The notes: generated by a model not told the origin, from the letters alone. A DNA stretch of 64,000 nucleotides from Basidiobolus meristosporus CBS 931.73 (GCA_002104905.1 MCFE01000046.1:62001-126000); one strand, 5' to 3'. Shown: positions 33,001-45,693, counted from the stretch's first letter. Made by a program: numbers and translations.

Positions 33001-36000
33001 GTCATATATCTGAGGAAATTGGCAAAGTTGGGGCTGCAAGTTGGTCCTACAGTGATCAAGACTAGTCTAGAATTGTTAGGTAAACTTAGCTGCTGAATGA
33101 TACCAGAGAGTCCAATATTTCAACACTCCCCCTCAACTAAGCAATTTTTCAATCCTGACTTGTCACTTGTTGCTATTGTTGGGTTGTCTACATACAGAAC
33201 TAGCAAGAGCACACCTTTTTTGAGCTGTTTCACATACACACTGTGATCTGTAATGCCACAAATGAACCAAATCTCCTCTAGATATTTATCTATCTTTTGA
33301 TACTATGCTCTATGTGCCTGCTTAAGCCCATAAGATGATTTCCTGGGTCTGCACACCTTATGTGGGCCTTGTGGATCAGTTAAACCTTCTGGTTGCTTCA
33401 TATATGTAGTATCTTGCAAATCCCCTTATAGAAAGTCTGTTTTGACATCCATTTGGCGTAGATCTTGACTGTGTACAGCTGCCAGGGCTAGAACTGTCCT
33501 AATGGAGTTAAATTTGGCAACCAGAGCAGATGTTTCCTTAGAGTCTAGACCCTGGATATGGAATAGCCTTTAGTTGCCAATCTATTCTTGTACCTATCAA
33601 TGGTACCATTTGAGGTTAACTTAATCTTGTAGACCCATCTACATCCTATTAGCTTTCTTCCATTTGGTAAATCTACCAGTTCCAATGTTTTTGCTTTGAG
33701 CAGGGATTAGTACTACTCCTCCATGACTTGTTGCTGCATTGTAGCATGTGAACTTTGCATTGCCTGATCCAAATTCTGAGGTTTGGCACATAAGGCAAAA
33801 TAAGCTTCTACATGATCATTTGATGTTTCTGACCAGGATGCAGGGGCATTTCTTATTTTGGTAGATCACCTAACTGGGACAATCTGCTCTGATCTGGAAC
33901 TGGCAGAATTATCTTCTGCATCTGGCTGAATTTGGTAGATATCTTCTTAATTAGTGTGGATTGCATCATCAGACAGCCGGCCAATGACTTCTGTGGCTTT
34001 CTGATCTGAGATCTCTTCATATACAACATCTCTGCTCTTGATTAGCTGCCAAATTCTTTCATCATACACTCTATACCCTTTAGTCTCATCACAATACACA
34101 AGAAAGAGCCCTTTCTACTCTTTGGTTCCAGCTTTGAGTGTTTTTAGTCAGTGATGTGATCAATGACATCACTGCCAAGGATCCTGAAGTGCTAGATGTG
34201 TGGTATCTTGCCTGTACATGCTTCAAATGGTGTAGAATCACATAGTGCACTTGTTGGGCATTCAATTTTGATGTATACAGTAGTAGCAACAGATTCAACC
34301 CAAAATATGTAGTTCATTCCCTTTTCATGCAGCCAAGATCTTCCCATCTCTATATTGCTCTATTTGCTTGTTATGCTACTCCATTTGCGGTGGAGTATGT
34401 GGAACAGTGGTCTGCTGATGTATAACAGTAGATGAACAGTATTTTGCAAACTCCTTTAAGTAGTATACACCTCAATTGTCACTTTAAAGTATCTTCAATT
34501 TACACTCAGTTTGTATTTCTGCCATGTTCTTGAAGTGTTTAAGCGTCTCCAAGGCCTCATCCTTTGAGTTCAGGAAGTATACCCATGTTTATCTTGTCTT
34601 GTCCTCAATAAATGCCATGAAGAATCTACTGGCTCCAAAGTACAGTGTTGTTGTGGGCCCACATTTTCTAAGTGTACAATAGCCACTATTTCGTGGTGTT
34701 ATTGCCTCCTGAGCTCCTGAGACATTGCCTAGCTTGTTTGCTATATGAACATCCCCTACAGACACTCAATTTGATTGGAATTGAGTAATTCAGGCCTAGA
34801 ACAAACTCATTTTTCACCAATTGGCTCATATTCTGTTTCCTAATGTGTCCTTGCCTCCTATGCCACATCTCTCAGTTAGTTTCATCTGTTTTTGCAATGT
34901 TGGCATACTCAGACACTACAATCTTGCATTTTGACTTGTATATATTGTGATATCTGATTCCCAAAGCATATTTTTGTCCATTTTCACTCATTATTGATCA
35001 GTTCAGCTTGGTAAAAATAAATTTCAGTGCCTCAGCAGTTGCTTTACCGACTGAGAATAACTTCTTAGCTATTCCAGGCAAGTAGAGTACATCAGTCAGT
35101 TTTGCAGATGTAGCCATACAGATATTACTCATATTTAGTAGTACAGACTCACTGGTGGTAGCTTCCAGTACAGAGTTGTCTCCCAGAGAAACCTCTCTCA
35201 TGGGAATAGTCTTCAAGTTGCTGAACAACTCCCTTGTACCACAAATATGCTGAGAAGCTCCAGAGTCAATATACCATTTATCACTCTGGCTACTTGAACT
35301 CCCTAATAGAGTTACAAATAACTGTTTAGCAATAGTTATATGGTTTGCCTGCTACAGTTTCTGCTTGTTTCTTCTTGCATTCTCTTGCCTAGTGTCCTGG
35401 CTTCTTACAGTAGTTACAGCAACCTGTTTTTCTTTGGTTTTGTTGCTTTCCGGTCTCTTATGTGCACCTTTTGGAGCTGTATAAAGAATTCTCCTTAATT
35501 TTCTCTGTTTGATCATTATGTCTGAGTTCTTCATGGAGAAGTCTTCCATTCACATAGTCTACAGTCAAATTATCTTCTCTGCTTTCAAAAGAAAGTAAGA
35601 TTGGCTCATGCTCATCTGGTGGGCTGCAAAGCAGACAGAGTATCTTTTCTTCATCATCTACACAAGCATTAGTAATATAAAGCTCTTCAGCAAGTGTCTC
35701 CATTGTAGTGATGAGTTGTAGCATGTCATCATCTGGCTTCCTCCTCATGTTGAAGAACTTTTCATTTAAATATAGCTTGCCTGACACTGACTTTGCTCTA
35801 ACAACATTCTCTAAGGAGTCCCATACTGCTTTAGCAGTATTTGACTCATGGATTTGTCCAATGAAGGAGTCTTGCACATTGATACAGTGAGCAGTAAAGG
35901 CCTCTCTCTCCTTCTCTTGAAGCTTCTCACCTTCTTCTGCTGTTTCTTGAGGCTCAACTTCTTTTCCTGTTACTCTGTTCCAAAACTTTCTTTCCTTAAG

Positions 36001-36504
36001 GTGGATCTGCATCTTGATTCTCCAAAGTCTGTAGTTCTTTCTGCAAATCTCTCCTTTGTAGGGAAGATGCTTGTACTATCTGTATGCTGGTAGTAGTCAT
36101 ATTTAGAATAGGTTAAGTCAATCAGGGCTAAGAACCTGTATCATTTCAAGAAGTAACTTGGATATACAGAACTTATCAAGATACATTGATATTAGTTCAA
36201 CTGTTGCTTATTCATGAAAAGGAACAGTGTTTATACCTTCATGGAAGAAATACAGCTGTAAGACCAAGTCAGTAGGGTTTTTTAACATTCAGGAGCACTG
36301 TGTAACAGTCTCAGGGTTAGTACATAAGGCTTGGTAAAATGTGCTGATTTGATCTTGATTGATGGAGAATAATTATAGGGTAATACATGTGAAGAAACTG
36401 ACCAAGTTGGGCTGTAAGTAGTCCTACAGTGAACAAGTCTAGTCTAGAATTGTCAGGTGAGTTTCTAGCTGCTGAATGATACCAAATAGTCTAATATTCC
36501 AAGA
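33001..36504 (-). pseudogene. Copia element C2b, decayed
   Basis: - strand relative of C2a. A truncated 3' LTR is at 33001-33125, pol at about 33130-35250, gag at 35350-36090 and a 5' LTR at 36137-36504. Readable pieces are gag 36012-35458 (MQIHLKERKFWNRVTGKEVE), the protease region 35228-34998, and the pre-integrase HxxxH/CxxC block 34868-34686 (MWHRRQGHIRKQ..CRGCSY). There are numerous stops. The primer site next to the 5' LTR is a changed version (AGGGCTAAGAACC on the + strand) of the tRNA-matching site in C2a. Confidence 0.88.
36137..36504 (-). repeat. 5' LTR of C2b
   Basis: 368 bp matching the C2a LTR, with changed ends (TGTATC...CCAAGA). Confidence 0.8.
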
Positions 36505-36769
36505 GCTACTTCCAAGCAGTGCTTTGTAGTAGTATAGTGTTCCCAACTATCAGAGCCTTAATTATATAGTCTCATCAAATCTCTGCTTCATCCTTTCTGC
36601 ACATATGGAGATTTTGACCTGTGCCTCCGGACATATTTGTTTCAGTTGTTGGTTTCTACTAGGCTAACTGACTTTATCCTACAAGTTGTTGGTGTGTTTT
36701 GGTTGTGTGAGATCTCCTGAAATCCCTAGTTAATATCTATACACCAAGTAAAATGGCATTTATTGGGTA
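36505..36769 (-). pseudogene. Ty3 G2-family integrase fragment (part 1)
   Basis: Matches the G2 sequence 23330-23575 (TTCCCAACT..CA, AAATCTCTGCTTCATC.TTTCTGCAC, TGTGAGATCTCCTG). It is cut by the L3 solo LTR and continues at 37578. Confidence 0.75.
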
Positions 36770-36773
36770 GCGT

Positions 36774-37577
36774 TGTGGTGGTGTAGAGGTACTCCTGGGA
36801 GAAGCTACACAACTCAAGGTGTGTGAGGTGTCTGATGGGTGCAACAACCTCTGGGTCTAAACTGCTGGTGTCTTTGTCAATATGTCACTATGGTAAAAGC
36901 TCCTGCTTCTCTAGCTTGCTAGGTGCTCCAAGTGTCTCAAAAGGCCTCTGTGTGTCTTATGCACTACCCTGAAAAGCTCCTTGATGGCAGATCTGAGATG
37001 TACTGTTGAAGGCAGGTGCAGTGATCAACTGCTAATCAATAAGGGAGAAGTGTTACTGATAGAAGGGATCATTTATTGATGAGGGATTGCTTTCCCTTAA
37101 ATACTTTTCCTGATTGCCAAGTGATTACTAATGACAAGGTTCTGGAAGATTCTAGGCATCAGTGGAATTCTTGATGACATCACTATGGGCTAAAAATATG
37201 CCAAGAATGTCCTGGAAGGTTCTAAAAGGCACAGCACTCTCAACCAATCAGGAATCAGTAGTCTGAAACCTGTGCAACATAGAAATACCATATATAGTAT
37301 TGAAATGGTAGGGATGGTAACACAGACCTAGGTCATGTGTCATGGGTACTGATGCGGGTACTTGCCTTATATAGATACATCTACTGATCACAAAGCTGAA
37401 TAATATCTGGGATAACTAATGCTAATACCTAATCAGGGTAAACATCATATAGGGATAATACTAACAGTATGGGCAAAAAAAGAATGGGATAATACTGATA
37501 AGATAAAATATGGATAAGTATATCATAATGACTATATGAATAAACTTGTCTGTGGGAGGTATGTTTACCTTACCACA
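36774..37577 (-). repeat. Solo LTR, L3 family
   Basis: 804 bp with inverted ends TGTGGTGG...TTACCACA. It lies in the G2-type fragment: GCGT before (36770-36773) and GCGT after (37578-37581) make a target duplication of at least 4 bp, extendable to GCGTTG. On the - strand it has a TATA-like AGTATTTAAGGG and a following AATAAA type signal. The same LTR occurs at 57978-62174 (split) and, in opposite orientation, at about 54121-54560 before a Ty3-type gag relic, which identifies the family. Confidence 0.75.
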
Positions 37578-37745
37578 GCGTTGTGCACACTTACTCTGCA
37601 GGCAAAAGGTACTAGATCAACACACGTGTCCTATCTACCTTTAGCTCTACTTTCATACTGAGTTGCCATTTTTCCAAATAGTTCTTTAAACCATTTAGTG
37701 ACTCCTTTAGTGCTTGTTTAATATGCTGAAGTTATAAGGGATGGT
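37578..37745 (-). pseudogene. Ty3 G2-family integrase fragment (part 2)
   Basis: Resumes G2-type sequence (23575-23720), with TTTTTCCAAATA and TTTAAACCATTTAGTGACTCC. Confidence 0.7.
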
Positions 37746-38190
37746 TCACAATCCCTTGGTGTGCATAGATCCTCAGAGCTATCACTCTGCAGGAAGCACT
37801 AAGAAGTATGATGAGTACCAATAGGCATTGCATACTCATATGCCTCAGTTTGTGTAAGGTAAAAATTGCAGTTAGGTTCTTTTACCAAGAACTAAGTATA
37901 TAGAAAGATATTGTTGGTACAGATATGATTAATAGTTGCATTATCATGACTTGTGTGGCTCAACCTTGCCATGATCTGTTTAATAATTCCTATGCTGTCT
38001 GTATGCATCATGGGTGAGAGGCTTGTTACAATAACCAAGTGGTCCTTTTTCTCTTCTTTTACTAAACTGAAACCAAGCAGTCTGGTCCATTGGCTTAACA
38101 GTTTCACATCAATGCAAATACAAGAACTAGATGTGCAGTATTCTCTATGATTAAGTAGCCTTCTGAACCAATATCTAGACAGTGTGCATC
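37746..38190 (-). pseudogene. X-family right gene fragment
   Basis: 37892-38107 (-) is a diverged copy of 7540-7746: on the + strand ATTGTTGGTACAGATATG and the ACCAAG.GGTC.TTTTCTCTTC.TTTACT block. 37746-37890 is unassigned. Confidence 0.45.
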
Positions 38191-38194
38191 AGAT

Positions 38195-38671
38195 TGACTC
38201 CGTTGGATAGTGTTGCACTGAGCTATTAGTGTCAAATAGTGCCATAGTCTGCTGGAGAGCTGCAGCAGACCTATGGTTGGCCGCAAACTGTAGTAATCTA
38301 AATAAGTACCAGGCTTAATGTTTGATCTCAGCCAAATATACTTTGGCCATGGCAGCTCTCAGTAGGTTTTAGCTGCATGCCAGTTGGCATTTCTTTCACT
38401 CTCTGCAGCTTCTATACATGGGCTGAATAGGCATTGGCTACCATTTACTCTCATTGATGTATCAACTAAGGTTTATACTAAGAATGGTCTCAGAAGTTTC
38501 CAATCAAGCTTTGGACCTATTTAGAGTACTCTGAAAACCCACATATGCCAGCTACCTGGTGCTCTAACAAAAATATTTAAAGGTAATCTAAAGTAGTAAT
38601 GTGATTAGTATTCTCCAAGATATGTAGGCAATGATCAAAGTAAATATATTTGATGATTGTTGAGGTGTAAT
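38195..38671. other. MITE arm fragment and unassigned sequence
   Basis: 38195-38330 matches a foldback MITE arm from its near-terminal TCCGTTGGATAGTG onward, without a proper end. 38331-38671 shows nothing recognisable. Confidence 0.4.
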
Positions 38672-38860
38672 TGTTGCAATTTAAGAAGTGATTTGGATGT
38701 AAGGAACTTTTAAAGAAATAGTGATAATAGCTGAACTGTTTTTATTTGTAAAAAGGCTCAGCATATATACCTTTGTAGAAGTAATACTGCTATAACACTA
38801 TGTAAGAAGGGTATTATAACACTCAGGAGCAACCTGTAACAATTTCAGGGAATTTCATCA
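38672..38860 (-). repeat. C2 LTR, internally deleted
   Basis: The first ~180 bp of the LTR (TGTTGCAATTTAAGAAGTG...AACAATTTCAGGG) then a jump to an end-like TTTCATCA. Confidence 0.6.
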
Positions 38861-38889
38861 AATAGGTCCTTTGCATTAAAGCAACAGAC

Positions 38890-39102
38890 TTGATCCATCA
38901 TTCCAGCTGATGATAGTGATCAATAGGGCCATAGCATGCCAGATGGTGCCTGATCATGCCACAGAGTGCCAGATGGTGCCATACAGTGCCAATTTGGCAT
39001 CAAAATTGACATGCATTTCATCCTAAAATATCAAGTTAATCACAAAATATACAGCACTTTCTGGCACTATGATCAAGAGCACAATGAAACAAGTCCAATA
39101 TG
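38890..39102. mobile_element. Short MITE of the DDE family
   Basis: About 213 bp between AGACTTGATCC and GAAACAAGTCC with at least six GTGCCA-type motifs inside, the subterminal motif of the DDE element. No long arms. Confidence 0.5.
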
Positions 39103-39260
39103 TATCCTGAGTCAAAAACTGGATGTTGTTTTGTCAGTCTTTTAATCCAAATACTGTAGCATTTTGTCAGTCCTAGTGCATTCTGCACTTATTTGAGTAG
39201 ACCCAGCCAGTCAATGCATCAACATGCCATATATGGCAAGAAGGTTAATGTTGATTTGAC

Positions 39261-39630
39261 TGTTGCAATTTAAGAAATGATTAGGACAAAAGGGACTTAT
39301 CAAGATATAGTGATAATAGTTGAACTGTAGTTTATCCAAGACAAGCATCATTATTTATACCTTGGTAGAATTACTACAGCAGTAACACTAAGTAAGGAGG
39401 GTCTCTCAACATTCAGGAGCATCCTGTAACAGTTTCAGGGTTAAAACATCACGTTTGGTAAAAAGCGTTAATTTGCTCTTCACTATAGGGGAATAATCAT
39501 ACAATCATAGATGTGAAAAAACAAGCAAAGTTGAGGCCGCAAATAAGTCCTAGAGTGACCAAGACTAGTTTAGAGTTGTTCAGTAAGTTTTTAGCTGCTA
39601 AATGATATCAAATGGTCCAATACTTCAGCA
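39261..39630 (-). repeat. Solo LTR, C2 copia family
   Basis: 370 bp, TGTTGCAATTTAAG...ACTTCAGCA, with target duplication TTGAC (39256-39260, 39631-39635). Confidence 0.88.
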
Positions 39631-39635
39631 TTGAC

Positions 39636-40049
39636 AGCCTCAGAGTAGACCTGTAACAAGGTGAAACCCAGCATAAATTGGTATAGCTGACCAATAAAGA
39701 TTGATTGTGTGCATATACAAATCCTGAGCCTCCAGTCCTTGCATTTATATTGTAGTGCATGCATAAGAGTAGTGATTGGAGCTGGTGAAAGTGCTTTGGG
39801 TATCAGATACTACACAATATACTGCTGATGCTTTCAAGTTTCTCTTGTATCTTTAAGGGTGTTCCTAACTTGAAATGCCATTTTTACGACCTTATTGCTT
39901 ATTAAGGGGATATTATTGAAGAAAAAATGCATTGCTGTAAGTGGAAAGGCCTTGCTCAAATAGATTCCCTTTATCTTAAGTATCTTCAATTTTCAATTAA
40001 TTATATATTTTAGCCATGAGCATTTAACTTGCCAGCTGTGCTGAAGGTG
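39636..40049. other. Unassigned sequence
   Basis: No frame or repeat homology found. Confidence 0.3.
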
Positions 40050-40425
40050 CATGCTGACTTCTGTGCATTCTATCTGTGCAAAGTGGATGACTCAAGTGCT
40101 TGAGTTTGGGTTATAATAATGTGTGTGAGTTACAGAATAAATGCCTTGGATCTCACACAATTGGCTCCAATATTGCTTATTGTGCCTAGAAAAACCAGAT
40201 ATCTTGCTAATGGCTAGTGTAATTCTAATGCAGAAGACAATATGTGTTTGATATACCTGCCTTTTTCAGTGTCCAGCTGAAAGCATACAAAGTTCATCCA
40301 GCAATGGACACAAGTAGCTATATATGTTGGAGGGTAATTCAGGCACAGACACTAGTAAAGCTATCATAAGATTTCTGCTCTGATACCTTAGATGGGCAGC
40401 TAACTTAGGCTGATAAGAGTAGTGG
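40050..40425 (-). pseudogene. Tnp2/Plavaka-like transposase fragment (K family)
   Basis: On the - strand it reads YSYLCPLLDELCMLSAG, matching the NSYLYPLLDESCMLSS stretch of K4, then a broken ISKISGFSRHN...CEIQG block. This order (LxPL..EL, then the GFSGHN/CxxC block) is that of fungal Tnp2-type transposases. Confidence 0.6.
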
Positions 40426-41703
40426 CTTCTGCTTCCCGCTAAGCACTCAACTCCTGGGCTTCCTATAAGCACTAACATATTCTAATCTCTGACCAAGCAC
40501 ACTGATAAATGGGGGTTTATTGCAGCTTCTGAGTGTAGTATTCCAAGCTTATTGCAAGTCACTCATTTACTGAAATATACCATGATACCATGAAAGCTTC
40601 TTGGACTGTTGTAGCCATGGATGGTATGACAAGACCTTGTTGGGCAATAAGTTTTGTTATTGCAGTCAAGCCTAACAAGGGAAATCCTTGAGTAGATTGG
40701 GTGGATGGTCTACAGTACTTGGCATAGATCTTCTCTGATGTATCAAGGCAGAACTATATGCCTCATAGAGTCCACAGTGATGGTATAGTATGAACCAAAA
40801 GCAGTGGCTATATATAATAAGACCAGTACTAAAGTCAAGAATGGGCTGAGAGTGAGGAGATTAAATGATGAAGTTGCATGCAATGATTTCTCATGCAATT
40901 TGAATAGCACAGACCAGACACATCAATTTATGCCCCAACTGTGGGAACCATCAAAAATTTGAACATGTTTTTGCCTCAAATGACTAATATACTGCATGAT
41001 TAATTAAAGAGCTAAGTGAATTCCAAGAGCAATATACACAGAACTTACTAACTTGGCAGCTCCGTAGTATCAGACAGAGGGTTACTGAATATTGTGAGCA
41101 ATCAAAAGGTGAGCTTCAAGAGTAAGAGTATGGAATGTGGGCAACTGCTTCAAGATTGCACAAGTATGTCTTGCCACATTCCTTACCAAGCCTTGCTACA
41201 CCTGTGCACTGGTGCATATCAGCCCAATCTATGCAAACATCCTTAACAGTGGGCCATGCACTGGGTTACTTTATGCCGGGTTGATGCACATGGTTCTGAG
41301 TAAATCTACTGGAGCATGTCAAGCTGTTTGATTATGCAGAAGTCTACTTAGGTTAGCTAAGTTACACATACATATTGCATTACACTGAACCTAGCTAAAG
41401 ATCATGCCAATGTGTCAAGCTGCACATGCTTATGCCATTACCCTCTGACTATCCACAATCTATTTCTGAAGTACTAACTGGCAAAGATCCACTGGTACCA
41501 CCTCTACCATAGAAGTCTTTGACAAGTAAATGAACATGTCAGCATGTTGAACTTCAGGCTGGTTCTGTTCCATCCTCTGGAGTAATTCAGCCTGGCCATG
41601 CTACAGCACTGCACTCATCAAGCAGGAGGTCAAATACTAACTACAAGTATTCAAGTTGCCAAGATGATAGGCATCAATGAAGTAGTTTAGGTGCACAAGG
41701 TGA

Positions 41704-42070
41704 TGTTGCAAATTAAGAAATGATTTGGATATAAGGAACTTATCAAGAAATAGTGATGATAGTTGAGCTATTGTTTATAAGTAAAAAAGCTCAGTATTTA
41801 TACCTTTGTAGAAGTACTAAGCTATAGCAATAAGTAAGGAGGTTTCCCAATAATCAGGAGCATTCTGTAACAACTTTAGGGTTAGTACATAATGTCTAGT
41901 ATTAGTGCTAATCTGATCATGACTATAGGGGAATAATGATAGGATCATAGATCTGAAGAAAGTGGCAAAGTTAGAGCTGTAAATTAGTCCCAAAGCAGCC
42001 AAAACTAGTCCAGAGTTGTTAAGTAAAGTTTTTACTGCTGAATGATACCAAATAGCCAAATATTTCAACA
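41704..42070 (-). repeat. Solo LTR, C2 copia family, in DDE-E partner gene
   Basis: 367 bp with flanks GGTGA (41699-41703) and AGTGA (42071-42075). The uninterrupted gene in other copies has AGTGA at this place, so the left copy has one change. Confidence 0.85.
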
Positions 42071-42374
42071 AGTGAAGCACAACCATATGCTTCAATTGTA
42101 ATCCCTGCACAAAAATACTTGGAGAAGACAACAGAGTTGTGCTGAAATGCTATCTTTGTCATGATCCAACTATTGCATTTTTTGCAATCCCATTCAAGCC
42201 TTTGCACATTAAGGATTACTAAATTTCTGATATAAGTGATATCAAGGTTGTCTCTCATTTGCAATAGAACTCCTGTAAATAAACACCATGCATTCCTATA
42301 CATCATCTGTAACAACAATATGGCCATTCAATCTACCTTGCCGCTACACAACTAGGGGCATGCTTGCTAAAACA

Positions 42375-42730
42375 TGTTGTCTATATTAAAATATTAGAGA
42401 TATATATTGGATGTGAAATCAGAATTTGAATATTTAGATGATATTCATTTATTGATTTATTGAGTTACAACACAGCAATTATACCTATTGCAGAACTACA
42501 CACATATAGATATTTGCTCACTATTAGGGGAGTCTCAGGAGTATATGTGCCAAGTTTCAACTCACTTGGACAAATTTTGGACTTTCCAAATATTCTGTAC
42601 TTTACTAATTTCTAATAATTGGCAAATATCTTATAAACTATTGCTAAGTTAATATCCAGAAATATGACATTTAACCAAGTGCTAGCTCATAATATATTAG
42701 TAATTAGGTGCACTCCTAATTATTACAACA
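42375..42730. repeat. LTR-like insertion, L4 family
   Basis: 356 bp with ends TGTTGT...ACAACA inside the DDE-E flank: the flanking sequence follows DDE-D (18830-18900) on both sides. No clear target duplication. A single copy in this window, so the family is unassigned. Confidence 0.5.
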
Positions 42731-42920
42731 TTCCAATTGCCTAAACAAGATATTTGCTTTCTCAATATGCATAATAAGATATTTGATGGCAAATCAGGTA
42801 GTTTGTGCACTGGTCAATAAGCCAACAGCTTAAGGAGACTATTAGATCAATCAAGCCACACCTTCCAAATGGGGCAATGCTAATTAAAATGGCCTGTATT
42901 GGTAAAGGTTATGTTGCAAT

Positions 42921-43500
42921 AAGTGTTTATATCTATAAATACCAATGAAACATAAGAAGCAATTGGACTATATCAATCATAATTGTGGAATCCATATATG
43001 GAGGCAATGCAAATATTTCAAGTTGCTTCAATCATCCATGCCAATGCCATTGCATCAGACCATGCTATAATGTGCAAGATTTTCCCACACAGTGGAATAC
43101 TGTCTAAAAAAGACCCTTCCTGCTGGAAGCTACAAAATCCCACCCAATTGTTTTGAACAACTATAGATTGCACTGCACACCCTGGCATGGAATAATGCAA
43201 CAAGTCTACTGGGTGTGGTACTCTTTAGCTTCATAGTATTTGTCAGACTGCATGAGCTTCTTTAGATGGGGCATTACTGATAATTAAATAGAGTGCAAAT
43301 AAAACTTTCCCCGTATGGTGGTGATTATATACAAGTTGGACACCTTGCATGGGTGGTATTTTCTGATGCGCATTCCATGCTATGGTTAACACATGCTGGT
43401 ATTGGGACAGGCTCTGGGTTAAATGTTGCCAGCTACAAGACAATTGCCCAAAATCACAATGTACATGGCAAGTTTCATTCTTGAATGATTTTGGCAAGAA
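42921..43500. other. Unassigned sequence with small frames
   Basis: - strand frames at 43018-43203 and 43243-43497 have no supporting copy. They might be further X coding sequence because X-family sequence adjoins on the right, but this is not shown. Confidence 0.25.
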
Positions 43501-44150
43501 TCAGTAGTAAATCTGCACATTCCCATTATTAATATTAGTTGAAACATGCCACTTCTCTAGCTACCACATCTTGTCATTCTGCAGTATTTGCACTATTGTC
43601 CTCACTTGGCTCCATAAAGTGCTGTTGGGTTTTTTCCATTGGTGTTGTTCCATTAAGTACTGGGATATTGCCAGGCTGATGCAGAGTACTGTTGTGAGGT
43701 GACATAGGCATACAAATCATCAGTAAGCCTGCTTCTTTAAAGCTATCATTCTGTAGGCCATATTGAGAAGTCAGATGTGGGCTAAAAGATGTCACAAACC
43801 AACCAGACTTCGCTTGCACAAGGTGATAAGTGCCACTAGTTTCTGTTATAGAAGTGATATGGGGCTGGCAACATATTGTTGGTACAAATGTGACCAAGAA
43901 ATGCTCAAGTATGACTTGTGTGACAAAATACTGGCTGTGTTCCTTTAAATAACTCCTGTGCTGTCTGTGTGGTTCATGGCTAAGATGTACATGACAATAG
44001 CCATATTGTCTTATTCACTTCTGGTGTGGCATTGGATCCAAGTTGTGTTGTCCATTGAGCTAACAGCCAAGACAACCAACAGCATAATGCTGTAATATCA
44101 ATTTTTTGTCAACACTCATGTGAATTTAAGTCAGCCCTATATTTGAGACT
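43501..44150 (-). pseudogene. X-family right gene, longer copy
   Basis: - strand frame 43897-43574 reads TSITETSGTYHLVQAKSGWF, ending before a stop. Upstream (44060-43900) is the part paired with 7540-7746. It spans the G1 insertion point of the first copy without an insert, which confirms that 7251-7746 and 13432-13700 were once joined. Confidence 0.5.
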
Positions 44151-44194
44151 GTTACTGGGATCATTACAAATATCAGCAATTCAAAGCAATTGCA

Positions 44195-45693
44195 TCATCT
44201 TCTCCTGGGTTTTTTCTCACAGGGACTACTACTCAAGTATTTGGTAGTGACTCCCTTTGCACACCTATACTACTTCCTTGTTGACTATGATCTTGGCTAC
44301 TTGTGTATTTGTAGTCAGTATTTTGCCTTCTAGTTGATGAGTGCAATGCTGCAGCTTGGCTGTGCTGAGGTGCTCTTATTGAACCTACTGAACCAGCCTG
44401 GAGTGCCACACACTGACATGCTCTGTTACTTACCAAGGGCTCCACTTGGCCTGGTCTAATAGACTCACGTCTAAATGAGCAGTTTGGCAAGTTCTGGTAG
44501 TTTTGCTCTGAAGTGTGTGCATTGTGAGTAAAGCATCAATAATAATACCAAGGCATTGTTTGAGGATGATTTTTGCAACATAATTATGGGATGCATGGCA
44601 TTTGATGGAGATATAATCATAACGCATGGAAAATCAGCTAAATAACACAGTTTACCAGCAAGGCATGCTGGCGCAATCTGGACAATGTTGCTTGCGGTCT
44701 GTATTCTTCCTCCTGAAGCTCACCATCTGATTCCTCAAGGTATTCACTTACCCTCTGTCTGATACTTTTGAGCTGTTGCCTGGATGAGTCCTGTGTATAT
44801 TGCTCTTGGAAGCCACTTAGCTCTACTAATATATCATGTAGTACATTAGTCATTTGAGGCAAAAACTCATTCAAAATCTCTTTGGTTCCCAAAGTTGAGG
44901 CACAAACGCACGCGTCCGGCCTGTACTGTGCAAATTGCGCGCAAAATTGCTCCCACGTGGCTTCTTTGTCAAATCCCCTCACTCTCAGCTCATTCTTGCT
45001 TTCAATACTTGTCTTGTTATATATCTTTTTACATACATTGGCTGGCATTTTGATGTAGAACTCATGCCACAGCTTTCTACTCAAATTCTTCCATCTTTGT
45101 CAACTCTCTGAGGTATCTAGTTCTGCTAGATTAATCAGTAGTGCCCAAATTTCTGTATGAAGGCTCATCATAGAAACTGTTGAAATATTGGACTATTTGG
45201 TATCATTCAGCAGCTAAAAAATTTACTTAACAATTCTAGGCTAGTCTTAGTCAGTGTAGGACCCATTTACTGCCTTAACTTTGCCACTTTCTCCAGATAT
45301 ATGATCTTATGATTATTCCCCTATAGTCAGGATCAAATTAGCACTATTACCAAGCATTATGTACTAACCCTGAAACTGTTACAGAATGCTCCTGAATATT
45401 GAGAAACCCTCCCTACTTAGTGTTGCAGCTGTATTACTTCTACAAAGGTATAAATACTGAGCTTCTTTATGAATAAACAACAGTTCAACTATTATCACTA
45501 TTTCTTGATAAGTTCCTTATATCCAAATCACTTCTTAAATTGCAACAGAAACTTGGGCCATACTAAAATCATTTGGCAAGAAATCAAACGGATCCAACAT
45601 TGACTTTTCCGGTCAGGACCACGCTTGTGAGCTGGGGGATGGGTTTTGTCTGGGTTGTACTAAAGATGAGTTGAGGTTTGGTATGGGGACCAT
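44195..45693 (-). pseudogene. DDE-C partner gene, interrupted
   Basis: Start at 45693 (MVPIPNLNSSLVQPRQNPSP), end at TGA 44195-44197. It is cut by a solo LTR at 45178-45547 (target GAAAC). A further foreign stretch at about 44535-44645 is a copy of the spacer between the two genes (compare 60735-60850), so part of the gene was replaced or duplicated. The open part 45084-44638 keeps the conserved core (KIYNKTSIESKNELRVRGF). Confidence 0.8.
45178..45547 (+). repeat. Solo LTR, C2 copia family, in DDE-C partner gene
   Basis: 370 bp in the opposite orientation to C2a, with perfect target duplication GAAAC (45173-45177, 45548-45552). DDE-B has GACAC at the uninterrupted site. Confidence 0.92.

Larger units (their letters stand above)
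40426..42920 (-). mobile_element. DDE-E: decayed DDE transposon
   Basis: 40426-40770 holds scraps of the transposase on the - strand (GCTAAGCAC, TTGGCTTCCTATAAGC, CAAGGGAAATCC). 40790-42160 is the partner gene on the + strand (ATATAATAAGACCAGTA..AAAGTCAAGAATG, then GAGCTAAGTGAATTCCAAGAGCAATATACACAG), with a solo LTR inside. 42170-42920 is the outer flank, with another LTR inside. Both ends are lost. Confidence 0.65.

Noticed and set aside
38890-39102. CRISPR-like array of GTGCCA repeats
   Set aside because: The motif is 6-7 bp, irregularly spaced and in both orientations; it is the subterminal motif of a MITE.
42375-42730. Target duplication for the L4 LTR-like segment
   Set aside because: The flanks AAACA and TTCCA do not match, so none is claimed.
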